Part shown: piece after piece, positions 10,809 through 23,170 of the stretch
Position numbering within the stretch: the stretch's first letter is position 1
How the letters are laid out: each line of letters begins with the position of its first letter
From: Cinclus cinclus
Taxonomy: Eukaryota > Chordata > Aves > Passeriformes > Cinclidae
Length of the DNA: 64,000 nt
Direction: 5' to 3'
Assembly: GCF_963662255.1 (NCBI RefSeq)
Contig: NC_085050.1
Location: 7,683,334 to 7,747,333 of the forward strand
Program-made: the position numbers and the translations under genes
The notes under the pieces: generated by a model
Database searches by the model: none
Told to the model about the DNA's origin: nothing
The model's input: only the letters and a program-made list of their open reading frames with translations

Positions 10809-12089
10809 CCCCAGGGGAGGTCAGGGGCAGCAGGAGGGCAGTGGCAGGGCAGGTTTTGTGCACCTGCCACTGCTGCCTCTGCAGACCACAGCCACTCACA
10901 CCGTGGGCCCCTTGAAGTTAATGAAAAGACTCTCTGCGATGTCAGGGGGGTTGGGGCTGAGCCCTCTGTGTGCAAAATTAGATCCACATCCTCTTTAACT
11001 CAGCAGCACTGCAAGCTCCAGGAGCACCTAGAAATGCCCAGGTTGAGGGCTCTTGGATAGGTGCAGGAATCATCTTCCCATGCCAGTTCCTAAAGCACCT
11101 CAGGCTTTTCTTTTTTTTTTTTTTGGGCGAAAAATAATTAACCTTCACCTCAGGTCCCAACTCGCATAACCACAGATGAGATTCTACTAATAATTTGCTT
11201 ACTTAAGTGACTCACAATAAACACTGTTAGTTTACTTTTGCTTTGAGAGCAGCTGATCTTTGGAACAAACCACCCACAGGCGTAAAATCATATCACCCAT
11301 CTGCTGATTTAACCCCCTGAGTGCTCACACATCTGCAGACCCTGCTAAACTTTCCTGCTTGCAGGAAAGCCTAGAGTCTGGCAGATTTTGTCTTCAAATG
11401 AAAAATAATATTCAGGGAGGATGAGATCTCTTTTTCACCTGTTTCAGACTGGGATATCTTTGCTCAGGTGGCCCCCACGTATGGGTTCAGGGATGAGGGC
11501 AGAGGCAGGGACTTCATGCCACATCCAAAACTGCATTTTCCGCATTATTTGCATTTTCTAAGGTAGCATATTTCTATATGACAAGTTCTCCTGAGGATCC
11601 TTTTGTCCATTAATTATAGATGAGCATGCTCAGCCTTGATTCCCCCTTGGGGCAACCTGAATCTCAGCAAAGCTGACAAGAGTGTTTGGAAGGCACCAAG
11701 GTTCACCATGACTTCATGCTGAGCACAGGATCCTAATGGGACACCACAGAACTAATGCCAACCTCAGGAGGACACATTGATGGTGTAAATAAAAAGAGCC
11801 AGGGTCTGTTTTCACAGGGCTAACCTCTTTTCCCTCCAAAGCACAGGGTAGGATGCTGTCCCTCACTGCCTGCACAGAGAGCCCTGGCTCTGTGCTTTGC
11901 CTGGACATGGCTGAGGTGCACAGACCAAGCACAGGAGGAGTCCCACAGCAATTTCGTGACTCCTCGTGACAAGCACACACTGGCCTGGGTGTGCAGCAGC
12001 GTGTACCAGCAGTGAAACACCCTCTCACCTGCAAAGTGTGACCTGGGCACACCTGGGGTCACAGCCGTGGTGCAGGAGGGACAGTGCCC
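10809..12089. other. Unique sequence with an AT-rich possibly conserved block
   Basis: No gene. The part at about 11160-11640 differs from its GC-richer flanks. It is AT-rich, carries ATTATTTGCAT near 11545 and a TTAATTATAG near 11611, and looks like conserved non-coding sequence by composition. This is inference only. A T-run lies at about 11108-11124. Confidence 0.4.
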
Positions 12090-12172
12090 TGCTCTGCAGG
12101 TGGAGACTGCTGAGCCTGAACCAACAGAAGGGCTTCCCCAAGGTCATACACACAGCCTGCCAGAGCATGCCC
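12090..12172 (-). repeat. MIR-type SINE remnant
   Basis: 'tctgcaggtggagactgctgagcc' followed by 'cttccccaaggtcatacacacagcctgccagagc' follows the reverse complement of the MIR core (layout: tttacagatgaggaaactgaggc ... cttgcccaaggtcacacagc ... ggcagagc). There are several substitutions and a small gap, as expected for an old insertion. Confidence 0.5.
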
Positions 12173-14381
12173 TGTAATGTAATTTGAACAAAAAAAACCA
12201 GTCCATGGAGCAGGCAATTGCTCCTATGCTGTGCACACTCATTCCTTTGCTCCCTGAGTTCAGCACTCAATGCAAGGAAGGTTTGCAAGAGAAACAAATT
12301 TACCTCAGGCTGCTGAACAGCAGATTTCTGTGGAGCTCTCACACTAATACATTTTTTGGAAAAGAATTTTATTTCTCTTCATCCCCAGCTTATGGTTTCA
12401 GCTAAGCAAAAACCTGCTTGACCTAATTTCTCCACCTTGCTGATCAAAGGTCATGTTTATCAGGATTATTTCTGTCTTCATTGTAGGCACAGCTGGTAAA
12501 CAACATGGAGATTTTACAGTATTTAACTTTCTGATAGATTTATGGAGGCTCCCTGCCTGACTTCCTTTACTTCTTTCAAAGCTGTTGCACTCACCCTTCA
12601 GATGATACCGTGCACTGAGTACCTTCAGCCCAAAACCCAAGCTGAGCAAAAGAAAAGAGCCATGTGTCAGCAATTATTCACCCTCCCTCCCCACAGCCAG
12701 CCCCAAACCTCCACTGTGGATCACCTGCCTCCCACAGAGTGCTCATTTTAGGCCAGGAGCAGCCCAGCCCTGCCCAGGTGCAGTGATGGGCATTGCCAGG
12801 CTGCCAGCTGCAAACAAAGCAGAGGCAAGGTCCTACCACCTTCCCTGGGCTAGAAGCTGCATAAAGTCCACAAGTCAGTGTGACAAAGCTCTTCTTCCAT
12901 AGGGAAAATGTTGAGGGCTGGGTCTGGTTCATCAGCCTTCACTGCCTTTTGGCTTCAATCTGAGGAGGGAAAAAAAGAGGTTTGCTGGTCCAGCAGTGGT
13001 TCAATGAGTTTTGTACCCTTGGGAGCTGTAGCATAGTGCTGGAGGAACACAGGAACATATCTCCATCCAACACCTGGCCTTCTTGCAGTGCAGTGGTGGT
13101 TGGAAGGGTTCAGAATGGATTTTCCAAGTCACAAAGCCTCCCTGTTTGGATTTGAGAGAGAATTTCTTCTGTCCCCCAGTTAAACAGCTCCAGCAGTGAC
13201 AGCAGAGGACAACAGTCCAGGTCTAGGGCTCCAGATCTGACCATGTGCCTGGTCACACCTGGTGGCAGAAGGAGCAGAGGGTTGTCCCTGTGGGCACAAG
13301 GTGTGCTCTGGAGTCTCTTAGCAGACAACAGGGACCACCCAGCTTCCCAGATGAGGATGCTTTCTCCACCCTTCCCCAAATAAAACCCTGCCTCCTGCAG
13401 CACCTTCTCAAAGCAGTGCTTGCCTCACCAGTAAATCAGGGACAGCAGTTTGGGAGCTTCTGGTTTGCCAGAGTGTTCATGCCAGCAAAGAGATTATTCA
13501 AATCCTCTCTCCTCAGGAGTCAAGCTGTGCTACGTGCAGTCATTGCCTCTGTACCATGGTATTGATCCACAAGCAAAGTCAGTGACTCACAAGGAAATAT
13601 TATTTCACCTACAAAACAATGGTCTAAATATATAGTATTCTGTATATTTTATCTTCTTTCCATCAGCCTCCACAGGGTAACATATCTTATTCAAACACCA
13701 TGAAGTCATACTTCCCTGGTACAACCATTTTCAATTATTTATTGAACAATGGAGGTTGGAATGGACCAAGTCCTGCTATGGTCAATAATTTGTTCTTTTT
13801 CTAATTAAGTCAGTAAAAGGTGGTATAAGTGTATAATTTTTTTTAGTTACTGCTTTGGAAAGGTTTTGGACCTGGCTCCCAAAAAAGGGGTATTGCTCCT
13901 TCTTCAGAAGCACTACCCTCAGTAAGAGTAGTCAATGGAGGGCTCTACTTGCCCTCTTACCCTGGGGAAAAGATGCAGGCCTGTACTTTTTTCATATGCT
14001 TTAAGTCTGAGATGTTTTGTTATATTTGTAACATGATGTTGTCAAAGAATATGCAGAAAAGCTCTGGAAATATCAGCCTGTCTGCTTGAGGTTTCCAGGA
14101 ACCTCAAAGCAATCTCTAAGTAGAGCATAAAGCAAAGTCTAAATCCATCTGTGAGTCTCTTAACCCTAGATTTCCTTAAGGTGCCCCTACAAAGAAGCTG
14201 GGTAAGAAGTTAGTCTGCACAACCTGAGACCATCTGAGGAGTCACCCTCCCATCCTTTCATGCATCCTGCAGCAGCTGGGGAATAGCTGAACTGGCAGCT
14301 CAGGTGGTAGATGTGTGCCAGGACCAGATTTCCAGTTTCAGAGAGAAAACTTAAATGAGACATGAGAAAAAAATGTTTGTC
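12173..14381. other. Unique sequence, no gene seen
   Basis: Mixed-composition non-coding DNA. Frames at 12398-12673, 13110-13403 and 13245-13565 are short, overlapping and lack domains. No repeat family was recognised. The 13750-13790 stretch resembles the CR1 tail only weakly and was not called. Confidence 0.5.
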
Positions 14382-14406
14382 CTTTTTTTTTTTTTTTTTC
14401 TTTTTT
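14382..14406 (+). repeat. T-rich homopolymer tract
   Basis: A run of about 18 T, one C and six further T. On the minus strand it is an A-tract, but no retrocopy is recognisable adjacent to it. Confidence 0.9.
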
Positions 14407-15478
14407 AAAGTTCCCCTCAGAAAATTCTGGCCAGTGATGAGAAAACAAAACAGAAAAAAACCAACCAGGCTTTTCTATTAGAAAATTCTGAAGCTTTCTG
14501 AAGAGCATAGCAGCCAAAAAGCATTGCCATTACTTCAAGATAGGAGTAAAGTCTTTTAAAGCAAAAATATTTATAAGTGTGAGTTAAATTCTTGGCTTTC
14601 AACAATCTACTGATTGCAATGGTACGACAGGAGATGGAGCCTATTTGCTTCAGGGGATTGCCCTGGCTTTTACAAGGAAATGGTGTAAATGAAGTTAAGC
14701 TGTAATTTGTGGATAATTGAGTGTTCAGTGACAAATGTCCCTGTGACACACAACAAGCTGTCATGGAAAAAGTATGCTGCTACAGCAACATGTCACATGT
14801 GGCCTTAAACTGATTATTCTAAATCATCCAGTGTCTCTGCTCAGTGCTTGCTTAAAATAATAAAAAATAATAAAAAAACATAAACAAAAACAAACAAAAC
14901 AAATTTCTGACCTTTACAAAGTTTAATTTGCAATAAAATAAATAAAGGGTGTCCAGAGATAGGTTAGAGAAGATTTTGCTGCCAACCCAAGTGGACTCTG
15001 GCCAAGCAGCTGAACTGACCGCTAACGTGGATAAAGTGAGATGCTCACCCTCTTCTCTTGCAGAAATGTCATGCAAACAAACATTTTCAGGTCAAAAACC
15101 CAGAAGTGTAAAATAATAACCCAGTGTGGAGAGCTGGTGCTGCAGCTCCAATTTGCACACGAAGTCTGAGGGTAGCCTATAATCACAAACCTGAGCCTCC
15201 CCAAATATGCTCTTTCTGGAACATTGTGCTACAGAAAATTAATTGCATTCCAGCTCCAGGGAGCATTAGCACTTGTCTGAATTCAGGGCCAGCCTAAGGA
15301 GCTGCCGTGCCCTAGGCAAAGAATCCAGCCCCCTCCTGGCCTTTGCCCCTTCTTCTGCAAAGCTGAAAAGGAAAAATCATAATAAATCACAGCCTTTAGA
15401 GACACCTACTAAACACTGACTGGAATATAAATGTATAAATAAAATAGGAACTGAACGTACTCATCTCAGCCCTCGATT
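14407..15478. other. Unique sequence, no gene seen
   Basis: AT-rich. The minus-strand frame 14417-14764 (115 codons) has no domain. An A-rich stretch with AATAAT/ACAAA units lies at about 14856-14905. Nothing further is supportable. Confidence 0.5.
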
Positions 15479-15722
15479 GTGGCTTTTCTTCCCTTCTCAC
15501 TTTCATTTCTTCTTCCCTTTCTTTCACCTTTGTTTCACACATTCTCCTCTCCCTACCCCCTCCCCCTCGCCTCCCTCAGTTTTTCCCCTTCTTTGTTGTC
15601 TTTTACTTTCTAGCCCCTTTCCAAGACTGTCCTTTCTCACCCTTTCTGTTCATCACTCCCTATTGGTAGTTAGATCTCTTTCCCTCTTCCTCAGCACTTT
15701 TTTTGACTCTTTTCTCTTCCCC
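15479..15722 (+). repeat. Polypyrimidine-rich tract, about 245 bp
   Basis: The plus strand is overwhelmingly C/T (TTCTTCCC, CTCCCTACCCCCTCCCCCTC, CCTCTTCC) with few purines, so the complementary strand is polypurine. The 128-codon frame across it (15477-15863) is a Phe/Ser/Pro/Leu-rich low-complexity reading, not a gene. Such asymmetric tracts can form triplex or H-DNA structures. Confidence 0.75.
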
Positions 15723-17436
15723 AAGAATGTCCTGAAGATAAGAAAGCAGCACTCTGCAGAACAATCTGTATCTTTCAGAGATTGCAACCTTATCATTATT
15801 TTCCTTACAAAGAGCAGTTCCCATTTAAGATACCTTATAAGTTCTCTCAGGACTGGCATTTAGGTATAAAGCAGTCCAGAATCACTGATTTCCTTTGGAA
15901 AGTTTGGCATATATGTGGTGCTTTCTTTAAATAATGTTACTTAGGAGCAAACCTGTTATCCTAGTGCAAGTTTTCTGTGGCTGTGGAAGGTCCAAACATG
16001 CAGGTAGTTAAAAACTGCTCTGTCTTGGCAAAGGGGCTTTGTTCTGGCCAATTTATACACTGTTATTCTTACAAGTTTGAGTTACTGTGAGTCATGTAGA
16101 GTGCAAGGAGTAAAAAAACTAATTCATGATCCTACCAGCTTCTCTATTCACAAGTGTTATCACATTAACCATCTAAATCTCTCTAACATGATATAACACC
16201 CCCGATGGGGAGGAATTATGTCAATATAAAGTTGCTTGTACTGCTCCAGTTACTCTGTCAGGGGAAGTGAAGGAAATACGTACAGAGGGTCCCTTTATGT
16301 TGAGGTGCCTGATTCTGCCTGAGCAGCTGCAGCTATGAAAGGTCTCACACTGCTGATTGGGGCAGCTCTGGCAGTACACAAACTATCTGTAATAACCTGA
16401 ATCTGAGGAAGAAAAACTATTTTGTGAATGAACAGTTCTGCAGAAGAGAAACTGTGTGGTTTTTCTGGGATCCTGTGGTATCCTGTTGACATGTGAAGCA
16501 TTTTATCTTTGTTACAACACCTTTCCAAGGGAAGCATTTTTCTTACTGTGTTTCCCACGAACTCCCTCCCCTGTCTGTCCTTTTCTTGCCTGCTGATTCC
16601 AGCTTGCTCTGTATGTCCTCAGGATTTGTGTTGCAGAGGCACTGCTGGAAATAAAGAGGTAATTTCTGCTCAGGGTTAGCCCATCACAGCTCTGCTCCTG
16701 CATCCCTGGCTGTGTTGAGGGGGTCTCCATGGAGGAGTATAAAGAAGTCTGGGAAATCTGGCATTGGTGTTTCTCCTTGCTCTATAACCAAATGTACAAA
16801 ACACTGACATTGTTGGTTTTTCTGCACCAGCTCTCCAGCAAACTTCCCAGGATGATGACTCGGCCAGTGTGGGCTCTCCTGGTCATGGAAACTGAGAAAC
16901 ATTCCAGGAGCTGCTGTGGGGATATATCAAAGGTCTCAAGAAGAGAAATAAAGGGTTCAGATTTAAATATTGATCAAGGTTTGCCCTGGTAAGGTGAGCA
17001 TCTGAGCTCAGTGCAAACTGATCCTGCCAGGAATGGGGCTGTGACAGAGCTTCAGACATAATTCTGCAACTTCTAGGAGCTGTGGTCAGCTGCACCTGAG
17101 ACTTGATGGAGGCCCACTCCCTCATTTACTAATTTACATGGATAGTGTATCAGATGTACGTTCCTGACAGGTTGCAAGCACATGGTCAAAGTTCCAGTGT
17201 GACATGCTGTGCTCTCTAACTCCCAGTGTGACTGACCATATGTTCCTCCTTCCTTAAAGAGATCTGCAGAACCTTTTCTCTGGCTCCAAATGAACTTCTT
17301 GAGGTTGGGGATGGTGGTGCACCTCCAAAGGCTTGCCACAGATTAGCAATGCAGTCAGGCAAACCAGTGCAACACCACCTGGCACATATGGTGTCTCCAA
17401 CATGCCAGGGATAAAAAGCATGATCTTATCCACTTC
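15723..17436. other. Unique sequence, no gene seen
   Basis: Ordinary non-coding sequence. Several 70-90 codon frames on both strands at 16295-17339 overlap and show no recognisable family. Confidence 0.5.
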
Positions 17437-17536
17437 CTAGAATCACAAATTTGTAAGGGATTTTTAAAGGTCATCTAATCCAGCCACCCTGCCATGAGCA
17501 GGGACATTTTCATCTCCATCAGGTTCATCTTCCAGG
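17437..17536 (-). mobile_element. CR1 LINE 3'-end fragment
   Basis: The plus strand carries the reverse complement of the avian CR1 3' region: 'agaatcacaaat', then 'aaaggtcatctaatccagccaccctgccatgagcagggacat' and 'tcaggttcat'. About 100 bp is recognisable, with no ORF2 portion. It is an old 5'-truncated copy, more diverged than the copy at 22.5 kb. Confidence 0.7.
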
Positions 17537-19702
17537 GTTGTCCTGCTGTCCTTGATTCCTGCTCCATTCGAGTCAACAGGACATTCTGTCATCACTTTCA
17601 GTGAGCAGAGCTGGGAGTGCTCTTCTGACCAGAGTTAAACCCAAATACAGCATTGCTATTGCAAACAGGGAGAATTGTTTAAAGTATTGAAAGCATCTTA
17701 ATTCCTCCTTTCTGTTCCTCAGATGGAATTTAATGTTCTGAGAAAATGTGCATATTTTCTCACCAGAAGAATAAACTTAATTGATCCTTTCATTTTTAAC
17801 TCTCTGCCCGGTGGCAATCGGTCACCTCTTTGCAATAATAGCTGCAAAGAAAATAATCTTTGGTGGATCAGATGAAAAGGTGCAGAAAAAGTCACAGAAT
17901 TAACTGGCAGAGCAATCTGGTTGTTGCCCTAACATATGGAAATAATAAGTGCCAGCCAGATAGAGCCTGAACACTGAGCTTTCATTTTGTTATTCAAAGC
18001 ACAAAAATAAATATTTTTATAACTACATGTAAAGAGTAAAAGCAAATAGAGTTAATATGTAAAAATATACATTTTGCTTCATTATGTGTAATAATACATA
18101 TTGATTTCATTACATTATTTTTGTTAAGATCAGTTTGCCTGGGAATAGTGGTCTATTTCTAAAGCACAGCCTGCCTATTTCAACCCATCTTTCTGAGGTG
18201 TTGTGCTAGTATAAAATGAAAGGGAAATATTAACTAGGTTGTATTATAAAGAGTTATACACTGGTTGTGGGGGGGGCAGCATTTGGAAAAATGTGAACCA
18301 AAACCATTTTTATTTTTACAGTTGAACATCTGATTTTCAGTCACGGACAGCTTATGAGGGTGAAAGAATAAATAGAGGGGAAATGGCAGCAGTGTTCCAA
18401 CTGTGAAATGTTCCAAGCAGTAACACACCAGGCTGCTTTGTGGCACCTCTGCAGCCCCTGTGAGGTGAGGTCAAGGGCACTGCTACAAACCTGGAGCTCA
18501 AACCCCACAGAAACTTGGAGCCAGGACAGCCACAGAAAAGTACAACATTTTGCAGCACTGCCCAGCCACAGGCAGAAGTGGAGTCACCCTTCCCCAGGGC
18601 TGGCATTGTAGGGATTCTGCCAGTCCTACCCAGCACCTCCACTCACCCAAACCCTGGGTGTCCCACCCTTACCCTGCATATCTCTTGTGATGCCTGAGGA
18701 CCACAGAGATCTGAATTTTGGCAAACAGGTGCCTTCTGTAGCCCAGCACTGGAGAATTATGTCACATGCAGTTGTGTCATTGGGAGTTTCATTTTTTGTC
18801 ACTTCTGCCCACCTACCATCTGAGGTAATCCAGTTTATCACTGCCCCATCCCAGTCTGCAAGGCTGGCAACTGAGCAGCTGACAGACTCCAAATGTCCAA
18901 CCACATTTCATACAGCACTAGGGAAAAGCTGTGAAAAAAATAGTCACAGTCCCTTAGGATAAGGACATGGAATTTTACAGGCACTGTGGAGGGTAACTGC
19001 TGTTTGCTTTTATTATTCATGACCTGGTTTAGCCCAAGAGAGAAAGTGATATTTATGAGGATCTTGGGGGAATTCATACAATAAAAAGAAAACAGCAAAA
19101 CCCAAAACAAGGCAGCCTTCTCACCATTCCACAAGGTGCAAAGACTGAAGTACCTGCAGTGGTTTTGCTGACACTACAGCTGAACTCATCTCCTCCTGTA
19201 TCCACATTATGAGTGCTTCATTTCCCACTCCATAAAAGAAAAACCCCCTCTTCCAACCCCAAGTTTCTTTGGCCCCATGCTCATCCAACAGCCCATCTGT
19301 CTGTTTGAGCTACTAGGGGCAAATGGTCCCACCAGTGTCACATCCCTCTATTGATTTTGGTCTGGGTGATGACACAGAGGTTAAAGATCGACCTATATGT
19401 ACGTTCTGCAGACTCTGAGGAATGCTGACATGAGGTGCTCGCAGCAGCAGGAAAGTCAAACCAGAGAGCACATCCAAAATGTTAAACAGCAGATCTTGGC
19501 TTTGCAAACATTAGTGCTGGCTGCGTATGGGAAACTTAAGATTTTATATCCAGCAAGTCTATTCTATCAAGTATGACTTAGGCTGTGGGATGATTTGCCA
19601 CACTTCTGTACAAGCGATTTAGCAGATATGGATTCTTTTTAAGAAATGTACCTATTTCTTTAAAAGCCTGTTATCATGTTGTGGATTTGGACCGAAGTGA
19701 AC
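17537..19702. other. Unique sequence; AT-rich block at 17760-18140
   Basis: The 17760-18140 block is AT-rich with many A/T words (AATAATAAG, TTATTCAAAGCA, AATAAATATT, ACATTATTTT) and no open frame. It looks like conserved non-coding DNA by composition only. The 18400-18960 portion is GC-richer with frames on both strands and no domain. Confidence 0.4.
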
Positions 19703-19772
19703 TTTTTTTTTTAAATTCTAGTGAGTGGGTGACTTTGGAGATTTTTTTTTTTTTAATCTAATGAGTAGGTGT
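19703..19772 (+). repeat. Local tandem duplication, two copies of about 35 bp
   Basis: Two copies of 'T-run, TTAA(A)TTCTAGTGAGTGGGTG' lie in direct orientation, the second reading TTAATCTAATGAGTAGGTG. They are about 38 bp apart and moderately diverged. This is a small local duplication seeded by the T-runs. Confidence 0.6.
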
Positions 19773-21410
19773 ATGTATTGCAAAATATTTCTGAGACTGG
19801 ACAAAAAAAAAATTATGACAGCAGATTTCAGTGTTCCAGGCTCTGGATAAATGAAGTGATATGTCAGCATTTGTTATTTTAAGACAGCCAATAAGTTGTG
19901 CCTCCTAAAAGGGTAAAACAACATGTAGATTTCCATTTGTTACAGTCCTACAACTAGTGAAAAATCTCTCCATAAGCAATGTCCCTGAAGAAAAGTGTAC
20001 TATTCCCAAAGAAGGTTGAAGTGCTTAAATGACAAGCCAGAATGGGAATGGGTTGACTCTAAAAGGAGAGGAATTAGGGTTGACCTGAAGAATAGAAACT
20101 CAGGTCTGTAGTGCTGGGCCCACGAGGCTGAGAAGAAATTCAATACTGAATTAATTGCAGCTTTAGTTTCATCTTAGATTTTTTTCCAGAGTTCCATCTG
20201 AATGCCTTGAATCTGCCAAATTGGGTTGAAAAGCATGAATGGGGCAGTGTAGTCCCTGTGTTTTTGTCTCAGCTAGAATTCCACATGTGTTGCACTGGTT
20301 TTAATTCCAATTTGAGAGTAAACAAAGCACAACCAAGCATCTCAAGAATTTCCAAAATGGCTCATTCAAACACAATTTTAAGAATGGCTAAGGATGTGAT
20401 ATGGTTATTTTGGGAAAAGGATACTCTCACAATCTCTGAAGATCTGATGACCTCAAGGAGACTTTATGAGTTGGGTGCCAGAGTGTGAAATGTTGGCCTT
20501 CTTTTTTTTTGTGATTGTTGGTGGAATTGGATTTTAATTCAATAGGTGAGGATAGCTGTTTCCAAAATGCATTGTCAAAAAGTACTTTTCTTTTAATTTA
20601 CTCCTGAGAATACAGGAGAACCCTTCTGATCACTTCTATTGCTAAGGACAGGCAGCATGAAAGGACCAAGGAAAGGACAGTGGCAATACAGATCTCTGCT
20701 GGTTCCACCACCCTTCCTTCTGCCTAAAATATATTCTTTTTTTGTTTATTTGGAAATTCTGTGCCTTTTGTTCTTTCTTGTCTTCCTTTTACAGTTTCTT
20801 CCTGACCTCTCTGCTGTGACTGGCTCTTCTCTGGGTCACATGCAAATGCACCATATTCTCATGCCCTGGCTCGTTTCATGGTATTTCATGTTGTTCTCAA
20901 AGGTCTGCCTGGAAGTCAAGTCATTGTGCAAGATGCAGGTTTGGCTTAAGAGCAGGCTAAAGACTAACAACAGAAAATACCTTCCGAGAAAGATTAAGAA
21001 CCTCAGCTATTTTTAATTTCATCACCTTCAAACGACATCATGTCCAAACGTCTGCTTGAAATAATGGGACCGAATCAACATAGAATTTTGGCTCTTCTTC
21101 CTTATTCCGCTCCAGTTTTATATCTCCTTTTAGATAAACTTATTCCATGTCTCCCCACAAGGATACCTCTTTTGGAATCATTCAGCTCCAGGGCCTCATG
21201 CCATGCTTTGTTTGCTCTGTATTATACTACTCTTGTGCAAACTTTCTTTGGTGGAGGGATTTGCTGGGCTTTGGCAAAGCTCTGTTTCTGCACGACTTTC
21301 ATGATTGGGAAGCTCTGTAAATAGATAGTCATGAACACCTTTGCAAATTGTGAGATGGAAAAATTTCTTCATGTGCATTTCATGTAAGGGCCCCAGTTCT
21401 TTGCCAAAGA
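19773..21410. other. Unique sequence, no gene seen
   Basis: AT-rich non-coding DNA. The plus frames 20207-20488 (93 codons), 20639-21016 (125 codons) and 21040-21324 (94 codons) are successive but have no recognisable domain and no splice-linked logic that I could find. Confidence 0.5.
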
Positions 21411-21474
21411 CTTAGAGATTGGACTTGATGATCTTAAAGGTCTCTTCTGGCCTAAATGATTCCATGTTTCTATA
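21411..21474 (+). mobile_element. CR1 LINE 3'-tail fragment
   Basis: 'agattggacttgatgatcttaaaggtctcttctggcctaaatgattccatg' matches the final ~60 bases of CR1 in sense orientation, ending in degenerate octamers (ATTCCATG, TTTCTATA). Very short and 5'-truncated. Confidence 0.75.
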
Positions 21475-22537
21475 ACAACTGAAGTTACTGGAGATGCATC
21501 CATTAACAGCACCTAAGAGATGGAACAGGTTATTTAATTACTGAGTCTTCTCTTGGATGGTCAGAGGGTGGCCAACTAAAGGCAATCTCCCTTGGTCTTT
21601 CTTTTTCTAAAGTTGCCTAATAAACCACATTGTTCATTGTTTTCTACAAATCTCCTTTAAGGAGGCTTTAAGTCCTATACCCTTCAGCTTTGCTGGTGCA
21701 CATATGTGTTTTTGACAAGGAAGTTGGTGTCCAGCAGACCCTATTCTCAACTGGAATGAAATCCCTAAAGCCCAGTAAATGTGGGGATGCTTTTACATCA
21801 GCTGAGTCATCATCCCACAGTCATAGAAGAGGGATGCAGCAATGGACAAGATGGGCTATGCCGAAGCCAATAGCAAATCTCCCAATGATTTTCTCAGAGC
21901 CAAGACTTCACCCAAGTGGATGTGTGACCTCCTTTTAGGGCCACATGTACCCTGCAGCATTTAGGAGATTAATGAAACCCCATCCCCAAGCTGCCATAAA
22001 ACACATTTGTGGTCACGCATGCAGCTCTTGGGACAGGCTTTATCTCCTCTCATTGTTTGCTCTGTGTGTTTTAACATAGAGCCTCAGGACACAGCTTGGC
22101 TGTGGTACAGCATTTTGAACAAAGCCATCCCCTAAGCCAACCACAGCTAAGACACTGTAATTCTCATAGAGACACCATGTACTTTTTATGCTCCTTAACT
22201 CAACTGTAGTCACAAATCCCTGTTTGTACTGGCAGATCCTGTGAAAATAGGCTTTAGGATGTATTTGAAAAAGCTGTACCTCTGTGATGTTTAGCTGCAT
22301 TGCCTGGTCTTGCCTGCCTGCTAAGAGTAGCCATGCATAACTTGCCTAAAAAAACCCCACAGACTTTCCAGAACGTGCAATTCACTGTATGTAGCATTCT
22401 CTGGAACCTGCAATTAAAATCAAAAAGACATAATGTAAAAACCAGCTCTGCAATAATTTTCTGAGTACAACCTGCCTAAATACCATTAGCTGGTCATTCT
22501 TGCCACTTGCACATCTCTTTTAGTACATGACATTAGA
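21475..22537. other. Unique sequence, no gene seen
   Basis: No gene or repeat recognised. Two frames of 80-90 codons without domains. Confidence 0.5.
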
Positions 22538-22735
22538 GTCATAGAATGGTTTGGGTTGGAAGGCACCTTCAAGATCATCTCATTCCAACCTCCCTGCTAT
22601 GGGCAGGGACACCTTCCACTAGACCAGGTTACTCAGAGTCCCATCCAGCCCGGCCTTGAATACCTCCATGGGTGGGGAGTCCACAGTCTCTCTGGGCAGG
22701 AACATTACTAACCATGTAAAAAAAGAGCTCTTTAA
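22538..22735 (-). mobile_element. CR1 LINE 3'-end fragment, about 200 bp
   Basis: This is a clear reverse-complement CR1 3' UTR. It begins with the octamer-derived TCATAGAATGG, then 'gggttggaaggcaccttcaagatcatctc', 'ccctgctatgggcagggacaccttccactagaccaggttactcagag', 'cagcccggccttgaatacctccatgg' and 'ctctgggcagg'. It is well preserved compared with the other copies, suggesting a relatively recent insertion. No coding part remains. Confidence 0.92.
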
Positions 22736-23019
22736 AGCTGCTTGCTGAGACTCACAATGGGGCTAAACACTATTCAACCTGCATTAAATTTCAGTAAAAC
22801 TGATTATTTTCTTGAAGTCCTCAAACTCTAAGCTAGGGTGATCCAAGCCACTTCAAAGACATGATCTGTGCCCAAAGGAGATTTCAGCCAGACAGAAGCC
22901 CTGGAGGTGGGGCATTGGGGCAACCAGGGAGACAAAGGGCAGCTGAACAGCATCAAGAGCTCCCAACAGTACAGGACAGGTCTTTATGCATGCAGTTCTT
23001 GTAGCTCACTGAATAGATT
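22736..23019. other. Unique sequence
   Basis: Short unique stretch between the CR1 copy and an AT-rich block. Nothing recognised. Confidence 0.5.
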
Positions 23020-23170
23020 TATAGTCCTGCTTGGGTAATTTATTGTTGGCTAATTAGATATAAGATTAATTAAGTAGCTTGCTGGCCCTTAATTACAAAT
23101 TTGGTACCTTAATTTATTGTAATTTCTTCTAAATAATGACCATTCTCAAATAATGCTGATTTATATTATA
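23020..23170. promoter_or_regulatory. AT-rich, homeodomain-site cluster (putative conserved element)
   Basis: At least six TAAT/ATTA cores lie within about 100 bp, in contexts such as GCTAATTAGA, GATTAATTAAG, CTTAATTACAA, CTTAATTTATT and GTAATTTC. This density and mixed spacing is typical of homeodomain/POU-bound distal enhancers and conserved non-coding elements. No open frame crosses it. Function and conservation are inferred, and AT-rich DNA can give such clusters by chance. Confidence 0.3.

Noticed and set aside
13745..13790. Weak resemblance to a CR1 tail ('ggttggaatggaccaagtcctgctatgg')
   Set aside because: Only a few short words match and no octamer or further CR1 landmarks follow.
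15477..15863. 128-codon Phe/Ser/Pro/Leu-rich frame
   Set aside because: Low-complexity reading of a polypyrimidine tract.
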